A stretch of 64,000 nucleotides of DNA. Source: JACKEQ01 sp041389565. Lineage in GTDB: Bacteria > Myxococcota_A > UBA796 > GCA-2862545. The stretch covers positions 1-64,000 of the forward strand of contig JAWKRP010000039.1 in NCBI GenBank assembly GCA_041389565.1, given 5' to 3'. Position 1 is the stretch's first letter; each line of letters starts with the position of its first letter. The notes under the pieces were generated by a model, which made no database searches, had not been told where the DNA came from, and worked only from the letters and a program-made list of their open reading frames with translations. Of this stretch, positions 26,049 to 33,116 are shown piece after piece. The position numbers were made by a program, and so were the translations under genes.

Positions 26049-27473
26049 TCAGGGCACCAGCGGCGCGAGCGGCAGCGGGAACACGAACACCAGCCCCTCC
26101 GTGTTCATCGCCCACGGCTCGCTCAGCACCAGCTCCTTCTCGGGACCGAGCTGAACGTCCGCCGCCATCAGCCGGAACCCCGGCGGCTCCACGCTGCCCG
26201 ACACCCACCACGTGCCCTGCGACGTGCCCGTCGCGTCGTACACCTCCAGCGTCTCGGTCGTCCCCACCAGCACCTCCAGCGTGCCGTCTCCGTCGAGGTC
26301 CACCTGGAGCACCGCTCGCGGCGGACGCGACAGCGGGAGCACCAGCGGCGGCGCCGTCGGGCTCGCCCGCACCTCCACCCGGTACGAAGCCCCCTCCATC
26401 AGGCCCACCGCCGTCGTCAGCACCCCACCCGGAAGCTCCAGCGCGTGCATCGCCGACGGCCACCCCGGCGTCTGGAACAGCGTCGTCGTCACCGGAGAGC
26501 CCGCCGACACCCCCGTCAGCAGGTGCACCGCCGAACCGTCGCCCCACAGGCAGCCCGGCGACGTGCGGTCGTCGATCGCATACACCCGGCCCGTCAGCGG
26601 TACGTCCCGCGCGAGCGGCGTCGCGTCGCTCCCGTCGATCGGGCCCACTACGATCCCGTCGTCCAGCACGAGCTCCGCGACCCCATCCCCCGTGAGATCC
26701 CCGCATCGCGCGCCGTCGAAGATGTCGGCGTCGCCCGACAGCACACCCGGCGCGTCCTGGCCGAGGGGTAGCCCTCCGAGCGGCCCGATGGGACCGGGGA
26801 ACAGCAGCATCCCCGGGACCTCGGGCGCCAACGCGTCGCTGAGCGCCACCACATCGGGGATGCCGTCGCCCGTCACGTCGCCCGGCAGCACCACGGACGA
26901 CCCCATCCGCGCCACGATCGGCGGGTTGGCCCCCGTCGCCTGGGGGTAGGCGTCCACGTACAGCTGAGTGTTGAACACCGGGCTCCAGCCGGGTGTGCCG
27001 TCCAGCTCGAGCGCGGCGATGAGGGAGGAGCTCCACCCACCGCCCACATAGGCCGGATGGTGGGGCGCCGACGCGACCAGCCGGTTGGGCGTGCCTTCGA
27101 GCACGCCGATGTCGTGTCCCGAGAGCGTTCCCTCCCAGTTGAGTCGGATGGTCAGGGCGCTGTGGACCCAGCACGACTCGAGGTCGGCGCAGGCCCAGGC
27201 CTCGACGGTCGTTGCGGCAGTGTCGCCGGTCGGCAGGGTCGGACCGGTGTCCGCGGTCGATGTCACCTGACCGGTGGAGGCGGTGGACGGAGTGCTCGTG
27301 TCCCCTGTGTCGGCTCTCGTTCCCGTATCTCCGAGGACTCCCGTGTGGGCGGTGCTCTGGGCCCCGCCCGTGTGGGCCGTCGAAAGAATGGTGGGTGTGG
27401 TGGAGGGTGTAGGGGTGCTCCCCACACAACCGGCCAGCCAGGTGATCAACAACAGGGGTTCAATGGGCGACAT
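26049..27473 (-). CDS. FG-GAP/propeller lipoprotein with Thr-rich linker
   Basis: A 474-aa lipoprotein. The signal peptide ends in TWLAGC (Cys about residue 16). A linker of about 75 residues, built of Thr, Ser, Gly and Asp (STAHTG, TGDTS, TADTG), spaces the anchor from the body. The body has FG-GAP-type calcium loops (GDVTGDGIPDVV, GDLTGDGVAELV, VDLDGDGTLEVL) of an integrin-like beta-propeller. The ATG overlaps the zincin gene by 14 bases; longer frames upstream would displace the signal peptide. It likely displays or binds ligands at the surface. Confidence 0.8.
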   Translation of the reverse strand: MSPIEPLLLITWLAGCVGSTPTPSTTPTILSTAHTGGAQSTAHTGVLGDTGTRADTGDTSTPSTASTGQVTSTADTGPTLPTGDTAATTVEAWACADLESCWVHSALTIRLNWEGTLSGHDIGVLEGTPNRLVASAPHHPAYVGGGWSSSLIAALELDGTPGWSPVFNTQLYVDAYPQATGANPPIVARMGSSVVLPGDVTGDGIPDVVALSDALAPEVPGMLLFPGPIGPLGGLPLGQDAPGVLSGDADIFDGARCGDLTGDGVAELVLDDGIVVGPIDGSDATPLARDVPLTGRVYAIDDRTSPGCLWGDGSAVHLLTGVSAGSPVTTTLFQTPGWPSAMHALELPGGVLTTAVGLMEGASYRVEVRASPTAPPLVLPLSRPPRAVLQVDLDGDGTLEVLVGTTETLEVYDATGTSQGTWWVSGSVEPPGFRLMAADVQLGPEKELVLSEPWAMNTEGLVFVFPLPLAPLVP

Positions 27474-28884
27474 AGGCATCGATCGCAGCATCCACCGCTG
27501 CCTGGGTAGAGGGATGGAACGCCGAGGCGTCGTACAGTCGGTCGATCGGTCGACTCGCATGGTCTGCCGTCGAATTCTTCCACTCGTCTGCCACGGACCA
27601 CACGCGCGGGCAGGTGTGGACGTAGAGATCGGACAAGCGGTCGGTGGACACGCCTTCCGTCTGCCACAGATACCAGTACATCCGACCCACATCCCAGACC
27701 GTCGAACGGTTCAGCTCGAGGTCGTCTGAGCCAGAATAGCCCGCCCGGTCGCATCCGTTGCCAGTGGCGGACTCGACATCGTCGAGCCAGCACCCGATGC
27801 TGGCACAGTCCATCTCCTGTGCCGGGTGGTTCTCGACAGTCCCGTCGAGGTCGAGGTCCTGGTAGGAACTGACCCAGCTCTCGCTGTGGCAGTCGGTCCC
27901 GTTGCGGCTGTTCCAGGCCCACATCGCCATGAAGTCTGCCCACCCTTCACGAATGGCGTTGGATCCGAACTCTTTGGTCAGCCGACCCTTGGCGCTTGCT
28001 TGGCCGTAGTCAATCGGGTCGACTCCCAAGGGAGGGTTGGTGGAGGTGTTTGCTAGCCAATAGTCTCCGCTGCAACCGTCGAGCGGCGCGCCAGGATTCC
28101 AGCCCTGCGGACCACTATTCGGCGCATTCGGCCCCTCCCCCTCACGTCCGTTCATCCGAAGACCCACGATCATGTGCGCTGTCTCGTGGACGAACAGACC
28201 CTTTCGAGGGCAGTCACCGGCGATCTCCACCGCATTGAGCCGATCGTCGACGGCGGCTGTCGCGTTGCCCCCACCACACGGCCCGCCATTCGTGCGGACG
28301 AAGTAGTGCAGCGTCTGCGCGTTGGAAACGCCGTACCAGTAGGAGGAATTCGTGCACGTTCCATCTGGCTGGGCGTTGTCGAAGCAACACATGCGTGACA
28401 CGCCGTTCCAGATCTTGAAGCGGCTTCGATGGAACAACCACGACACAGCACCCATCACCTGCCACGCCTCATGCGACGACGTGGTGAGGTCGTGCGTCGA
28501 AACACCAGCATCGAGCAGGAACAGCTCCTCCTGGAACTGGCCGACGTGGCTCGCCCAGCTGGCCGTGCCCTGATGCGGGTGCACCTCGTACTCGACACCC
28601 TGGACCAATGCTCGCGACCGCACGACGACCTTGAAGATCGGGTCGCCGCTCTCGGTTTCGACCTGAGTTGTGAGGCACCCCGTGGATTGATTCGTGAACA
28701 GGAACCTCCTCGAGGTGTAGTCGCGAATCTCGAGCTCCACGCCCCGTGCCCAGCGATCGACGGTCTGGTCCGCCCAGAAGTCTTCGCTGCCGACATCCTC
28801 GTACTCGGTGTCGTACGCCACACAGATTTCGACTGTCGACGTGACGATGGCAGCACTCGCACTCGCAATCCACAACGGCATCAT
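27460..28884 (-). CDS. Secreted zinc-metalloprotease-like protein (HExxH)
   Basis: A 474-aa exported protein with a short signal peptide (about 1-11). A zincin motif HETAH (His233, Glu234, His237) sits in LFVHETAHMIVG. A later REGWADF segment offers Glu313 as a candidate third ligand. Many cysteines (about 16) suggest disulfides and extracellular action. I recognise no named peptidase family. The base composition is visibly less GC-rich than the genes on either side. It overlaps the upstream gene by ATGA and the downstream FG-GAP lipoprotein by 14 bases, so the three form one coupled unit. Confidence 0.75.
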   Translation of the reverse strand: MMPLWIASASAAIVTSTVEICVAYDTEYEDVGSEDFWADQTVDRWARGVELEIRDYTSRRFLFTNQSTGCLTTQVETESGDPIFKVVVRSRALVQGVEYEVHPHQGTASWASHVGQFQEELFLLDAGVSTHDLTTSSHEAWQVMGAVSWLFHRSRFKIWNGVSRMCCFDNAQPDGTCTNSSYWYGVSNAQTLHYFVRTNGGPCGGGNATAAVDDRLNAVEIAGDCPRKGLFVHETAHMIVGLRMNGREGEGPNAPNSGPQGWNPGAPLDGCSGDYWLANTSTNPPLGVDPIDYGQASAKGRLTKEFGSNAIREGWADFMAMWAWNSRNGTDCHSESWVSSYQDLDLDGTVENHPAQEMDCASIGCWLDDVESATGNGCDRAGYSGSDDLELNRSTVWDVGRMYWYLWQTEGVSTDRLSDLYVHTCPRVWSVADEWKNSTADHASRPIDRLYDASAFHPSTQAAVDAAIDAYVAH

Positions 28885-29486
28885 CGAACCAACCCCGTGT
28901 CTTCATCTCCGCCGAGGACTCGGATGGGCGGCTCGCCGTGCCGCTCGGCCGTACGGACTTCGACGGCAGGCCCGCTCGGTGACAGCCGAGGCGGCATCAC
29001 GCGAACCCCGGGCGGCACATCGAGGCGCAGCTCCGAGCGTAGAACTCCGTTGGACGCCCAGGCGGGGAAATCCGAGCTATCGAGTATGGTGTACGAGGAT
29101 GGGTCTGACCACGCGACGTAGAGAGGACCGATCCGTTGTCTTCGCGAACCGAAGTCGATCGAAACCCAGAGGTCCATCAGATAGTCGCGTGCGGCATCGT
29201 CCACGAATGCCTCGGGCGGGAGATCGAGACCCACCCAGATCGATTCGTCACCGTGGGTCAGTGTCGTCGCAACATCCCAGGTGTACGACAAGTTCGAGAG
29301 GCGGACCTGGCCTGTCACCACCGCCAGAACATCTGGACCGACGACTGCCCCGTCGATGATCAGCCGACCTTCATCGAAGGACAAGGCGCGTACGCCCCCC
29401 CCGGCGGGCTCACCGCAGAGTGACGACGCGAGGGCCACTCCGGAAATCGAGAACAAAGCTTGCTCCAGGCGTCTGCTGGCGGTCAT
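28881..29486 (-). CDS. Hypothetical exported protein or lipoprotein, first gene of the zincin module
   Basis: A 201-aa protein with a hydrophobic N-terminus ending in ASSLCG, a possible lipobox (Cys about residue 24), followed by a beta-rich body with no recognised domain. The ATG at 29486 is preferred to an in-frame TTG two codons earlier; no strong ribosome site is seen. It overlaps the zincin start by ATGA and shares its lower GC content. It could be a propeptide-like inhibitor, chaperone or substrate-binding partner of the protease, but nothing in the sequence decides this. Confidence 0.65.
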   Translation of the reverse strand: MTASRRLEQALFSISGVALASSLCGEPAGGGVRALSFDEGRLIIDGAVVGPDVLAVVTGQVRLSNLSYTWDVATTLTHGDESIWVGLDLPPEAFVDDAARDYLMDLWVSIDFGSRRQRIGPLYVAWSDPSSYTILDSSDFPAWASNGVLRSELRLDVPPGVRVMPPRLSPSGPAVEVRTAERHGEPPIRVLGGDEDTGLVR

Positions 29487-29698
29487 CCGCAACTACACTC
29501 ACTATCCTACCTCAGGATGCAGGCAGACAACAAGGGTCGGTGCCGTCCTGGTCTCAATCTCTTGACGGTCAAGACCCGTCAGCTCGCCGGCACGCCAGTG
29601 CAAAACCAGGTTTTAGGCGAGCCCACGGGCTCCGTCAGGAGATTCACTAAGTATGATTCAACGGGATGAAGGCCGCTTGTCGGCCGAATCCGGTGGAA
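29487..29698. other. Non-coding gap with nested inverted repeats
   Basis: This 212-base gap upstream of the zincin module is the least GC-rich stretch nearby. It holds a 13-bp palindrome CTTGAC-G-GTCAAG (29561-29573). It also holds a larger fold in which CCCGT (29575-29579) and CTCGCC (29583-29588) pair with GGCGAG (29616-29621) and ACGGG (29625-29629), enclosing AAAACC-A-GGTTTT (29602-29614). On the minus strand TTGTTG (about 29529-29534) and TAGGAT lie about 18 bases apart upstream of the module and could be a promoter. No open frame here looks coding. Confidence 0.4.
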
Positions 29699-30070
29699 TC
29701 AGCCCGCGCTCGACCGCGCGCGCTCCCAGGCTCCGATCGCCAGCAGCACCGCGCCCACGCTGTAGAACGCGAACACCTCCTCGTTCGGGGCCGCCGGACC
29801 GGGCGCGATCGCGTGCTGCATCCCCAGCAGCGCCGCACACAGCGAGCCGATCAACCACACCATCGCGCGCACGTGCGGGAACGCCCACGCGCCCGCGACC
29901 GTGAACACGAGCACCGCCACGAGCAGGCTCGCATCCTGTGACCACGCGACCTCACGGGCATCCGGGACCTCCCGCAGCAGGCCCGTGACGACCATCTGGA
30001 TCGCGAGGATCCCGGCCGCTCCGATCCACGTGGGCAGGAACCCGCGCTGGAGCGGCCCCCCGTCGGTCAC
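29699..30070 (-). CDS. Small four-helix membrane protein
   Basis: A 123-aa protein with four hydrophobic segments (about 10-30, 42-62, 64-86 and 95-115), no signal-peptide cleavage site and no recognised family. The GTG start overlaps the stop of the upstream SDR gene (GTGA), so the two are translationally coupled. Role unknown. Confidence 0.65.
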   Translation of the reverse strand: MTDGGPLQRGFLPTWIGAAGILAIQMVVTGLLREVPDAREVAWSQDASLLVAVLVFTVAGAWAFPHVRAMVWLIGSLCAALLGMQHAIAPGPAAPNEEVFAFYSVGAVLLAIGAWERARSSAG

Positions 30071-30930
30071 GCGAGGAGCTCGACCGTGCGGTTCCACAGG
30101 GCTTCGGCCAGCTCGTCGTCCTTCGCTTCCGGGAGCGTGTCGGCGACCCCGCAGTCCGAGAAGTACTCCCCCGAGATCGGGCGGGCCTCGGGGTTCACCG
30201 CCACGTAGCACTGGGTCGCGGCCCCCTGCTCGACGGTCTTCATGCGGTTCTTGATCGACTCGAACAGGGCCTCCGCGTCGTCCATGTGCCGCGCGAGGTT
30301 GGTGCGGATGACGCCGGGATGCACCGCGTTCGCCGTGCGACCCGTGCCCTCGAACCGCTTCGCGAGCGAACGCGCGAACAGGATGTTCGCCAGCTTGGAG
30401 CGCCCGTACATGCGCCACGCATCGTAGTCGCGCTCGCCGGAGAGGTTGTCGAGCTCGAGCCCGCGCTTCGCCATGAAGTGGGCGCCGCTCGACAGCATCA
30501 CGACGCGCCCGTCGTCGGTGAGCCGGTCGAGCAGGCCCGTGACCAGGAGGAAGTGGCCCACGTGGTTCGTGTAGAGCTGGAGCTCGATGCCGTTCTTCTG
30601 CTGGAGCGTCGGCAGCGCCATGATGCCCGCGTTCGCGATGATGCCGGCGAGCGGGCCTTCGCCGCGCACCCGCTCCACCGCCGACCGCACGGTGTCGGGC
30701 TCCGAGAGCTCACAGGCCACGGGCACCCCCGGGATGCCGAGCTGCGAGAGGGCCGCCTGCGCTTTCGCCTCGGTGCGCGCGGCTCCGATGACCGTGGCAC
30801 CCCGCAGGGCCAGCACGCGGGCGGTCTCGTAGCCGAGCCCCGAGCTCACACCCGTGACCAGCCAGCGCTGACCGGACAGATCGGCGCCCGCCGTGACCTC
30901 CTCTGCCGTGCTGTGGAATCCGTACGCCAT
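30067..30930 (-). CDS. Short-chain dehydrogenase/reductase, retinol-dehydrogenase-like
   Basis: A 287-aa classical SDR. The cofactor loop TGVSSGLG is at residues 26-33, NAG at 100-102, catalytic Ser148, and Tyr175/Lys179 in YGRSK. Ala-Arg-Thr after the second strand (AARTEAKA) favours NADP(H). The body resembles the retinol dehydrogenase/WWOX-like group that acts on lipophilic alcohols or ketones. The ATG at 30930 is preceded by AGGAGAG. It is divergent from the cNMP-binding gene and coupled to the small membrane protein downstream. Confidence 0.9.
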   Translation of the reverse strand: MAYGFHSTAEEVTAGADLSGQRWLVTGVSSGLGYETARVLALRGATVIGAARTEAKAQAALSQLGIPGVPVACELSEPDTVRSAVERVRGEGPLAGIIANAGIMALPTLQQKNGIELQLYTNHVGHFLLVTGLLDRLTDDGRVVMLSSGAHFMAKRGLELDNLSGERDYDAWRMYGRSKLANILFARSLAKRFEGTGRTANAVHPGVIRTNLARHMDDAEALFESIKNRMKTVEQGAATQCYVAVNPEARPISGEYFSDCGVADTLPEAKDDELAEALWNRTVELLA

Positions 30931-31007
30931 GTCGCTCTCCTGGTTCGAAGGAGCCCCCCATAGCCCGCCTCCGCCGGAGAGTGGGTAGAATCGCCCAGGG
31001 GAACCGA

Positions 31008-32063
31008 GTGCGAACCGACGAAATCTTCGAGGACACCTGCGCAGCCGCACGCAGGCACCATCCACAGCTCAAGCCGTTCCTGACCGACGGCGAGTCGATG
31101 CGCCGTGCGGCCGCTTCGATGTCCCACGATGCCCTCCCGCCCGGGCGCACCATCGTCGATCCCCACACCGAAGACCGCGATCTCCGCCTGATGGCGTCGG
31201 GCTCGGCCGTGAACGTGCTCCAGGCTCCGGGTCGCGTCCCCGAGACCGTGCGCGACCTCAAGCCCCCGGGCGCGTTCCACACGAACACGTTCGCGCTCGG
31301 CCAGGCCCGGCGCACCGCCATCCTCACGACCGCGTCGTCCACCGTGCTCCGCATCTCGCCGCGCGGATTCCGCAAGATCTCGATGGATACGCCCATGATC
31401 GCGGTCGCGCTGTTGCGCTGGGCCGCGATGGACCTCGTCGACGGCATCCGCGAGCACCGCTCGGGGTCGAATGCGTGGGCGATCCGCTACGGCTGGCGCG
31501 GCTCGCCGGAGCACGTGTTCGAGACGGCCAGCGCGGGCCGACAGCCCGTGGAGCTCGATCCCGGCACGCGCGACGCGGCCGCCGAGGGCCTCCGGTCCGT
31601 GCGGTGCTTCCAGAGCGTCAGCCTGCACCCGCTGGCGAACGGGCTCGGCACGCACGTGCACCTCGTCACCGTCCCCGAGGGCGAGCCCATCGTGGCCCAC
31701 GGGGAGCTCGACGGGCACGTGTACCTCCTGCTCGAGGGCGAGGCCGAGATGTTCGGCGCGTCGGGCTACAGCCTGGCGCGGTTCCGCGGCGGGGGCGGCG
31801 CCCAGGAGGTGATCATCGGCGAGGTGTCGTTCCTCGCCCAGGGCGGGCGCGTCGGCACGGTCACCGCGACCACCGACTGCCTGCTGCTCCAGATCCCCCG
31901 TGACGCCGTGCTGTGGATGCTGCGGCACCACCCGGTCCTCGCGGTCACGCTGCACAAGGCCCTGCTGCGGACGCTGTGCTGGCGCATGCTCGAAGCCGAC
32001 GACGAGCGCGAGCAGCTCGTGGCGGCGCTGGCAGGCACGGTCGTCCCGCCGCCGCGCCGGTGA
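31008..32063 (+). CDS. Tandem cyclic-nucleotide-binding-like domain protein
   Basis: A 351-aa protein with two cNMP-binding-type beta-rolls. The N-terminal one (about 25-150) is degenerate. The C-terminal one (about 205-340) has the usual order VPEGEPIVAHGELDGHVYLLLEGEAEMF...IIGEVSFLAQGGRVGTVTATTDCLLLQI. The phosphate-binding cassette lacks the classical Arg-Ala pair, so ligand binding is uncertain. There is no DNA-binding domain. The GTG at 31008 follows AGGGG by six bases and is preferred to the in-frame GTG at 30981. Confidence 0.75.
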   Translation: MRTDEIFEDTCAAARRHHPQLKPFLTDGESMRRAAASMSHDALPPGRTIVDPHTEDRDLRLMASGSAVNVLQAPGRVPETVRDLKPPGAFHTNTFALGQARRTAILTTASSTVLRISPRGFRKISMDTPMIAVALLRWAAMDLVDGIREHRSGSNAWAIRYGWRGSPEHVFETASAGRQPVELDPGTRDAAAEGLRSVRCFQSVSLHPLANGLGTHVHLVTVPEGEPIVAHGELDGHVYLLLEGEAEMFGASGYSLARFRGGGGAQEVIIGEVSFLAQGGRVGTVTATTDCLLLQIPRDAVLWMLRHHPVLAVTLHKALLRTLCWRMLEADDEREQLVAALAGTVVPPPRR

Positions 32064-32074
32064 GCCCCAGTCTG

Positions 32075-32210
32075 GCGGACACTGTCGACGCGCCGGCCAT
32101 CAGCTCTCAGCCTTCGGTAATCAGCTCGACAGCTCCATCCTTCCAGCTGATCACTGACCGCCGACTGCTGACCGCCGCGCAGGTCGAACGGCTCCTGGAT
32201 CACCCAGGCG
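32075..32210. repeat. Dispersed intergenic repeat, copy 1 (long form)
   Basis: Two blocks match the element at 36171-36233. CTGTCGACGC-C-GGC-ATCAGCT (about 32082-32106) and GACCGCCGCGCA..TCGA.CGGCTC..GGATCAC (about 32170-32203) are each almost identical to the other copy. Here they are separated by about 60 extra bases, which repeat ATCAGCT and TGACCGCCG motifs. The element lies between two convergent genes, just after the cNMP-binding gene. Confidence 0.6.
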
Positions 32211-32214
32211 AAGG

Positions 32215-33042
32215 CTACTCCTCGACGACGTAGAGGCCGTCCTGCGCGATCCGGATGCGCCGGTCCTTGTAGAGGCTGCCCACGGCCTTCTTGAAGCGCT
32301 TCTTGCTCATCTGCAGCACGCGCTCGATCTCCTCCGGAGCCGACCGGTCGGTGAGCCCCAGGAATCCGTCGTTCTCGACCAGGCGGTCCCAGATCACCTC
32401 GCGCGCGTCGAGCGTTCCGGCCTTCCGCGACGGCTGCAGCGAGACGTCCGCACGCCCGTCGGACCGCAGGCCCGTGATCCACCCGTCCATCGCGTCGCCG
32501 AGCATCACCTCGCGGAACATCTCGTTGTCGTACACGAGCCCCGTGAAGCGCCCGTCGACGATCACCTGCGCGCCCACGTCGTTGAAGCCGTACACCAGCA
32601 GCGACACCTTCTGGCCGATGCGCAGCGCGTGCATCGCGCTCTCGAACCGGGCGCCGAGCTTCGTCGACCCGAAGATTCGCCCGTGCTCGTCGACGTCGAC
32701 CACCACGACCGCGTGCTCGCCGATCTTCAGCGGCCGGTGCTGGAGGTTGTGCGGCACGAACAGATCGCGGTCGAGCCCCCAGTCGAGGTACGCGCCGTGC
32801 CCCGCCACGTCGACCACCTCGAGGCACGCGAACCCGTCGCGCTCGACCTTCGGCGGGTCGGTCGTCGCGAGCAGGTCTCCGTTCCGGTCGGTGTAGACGA
32901 ACACCTTCAGCCTCTGCCCGACCGAGAGGCCCTCCGGCGCGACGCCGTGCGGCAGGAACGCGCTGCCCTCCCCGTCGGCCAACCAGAATCCGTCGGGCAC
33001 CCGCTCCATCACCTCGAGCCGCTGGCTCCGACCGATCTCCAT
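32215..33042 (-). CDS. CvfB/YitL-family S1-like RNA-binding protein
   Basis: A 275-aa protein with successive S1-like OB folds: residues about 5-70, an S1 domain at about 72-140 (GAYLDWGLDRDLFVPH), another at about 142-210, and a winged-helix-like C-terminus (about 215-275, RVLQMSKKRFKKAVGSLYKDRRI). This is the CvfB architecture, an RNA-binding regulator first studied for virulence in Staphylococcus. The ATG at 33042 has GGAGG four to five bases upstream. It is divergent from recQ across 74 bases. Confidence 0.9.
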   Translation of the reverse strand: MEIGRSQRLEVMERVPDGFWLADGEGSAFLPHGVAPEGLSVGQRLKVFVYTDRNGDLLATTDPPKVERDGFACLEVVDVAGHGAYLDWGLDRDLFVPHNLQHRPLKIGEHAVVVVDVDEHGRIFGSTKLGARFESAMHALRIGQKVSLLVYGFNDVGAQVIVDGRFTGLVYDNEMFREVMLGDAMDGWITGLRSDGRADVSLQPSRKAGTLDAREVIWDRLVENDGFLGLTDRSAPEEIERVLQMSKKRFKKAVGSLYKDRRIRIAQDGLYVVEE

Positions 33043-33116
33043 GAGACCTCCGCGCGCCCCGTAACCCACGCGCGCCCCCCCGAAGCGGTACCCTGCCCGT
33101 CTGCCGGGAGCGCACC

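Noticed and set aside
29493..29698. Small plus-strand genes in the AT-richer gap
   Set aside because: Several short frames exist, but none has a ribosome site, a family match or a consistent codon pattern; inverted repeats fill the region instead.
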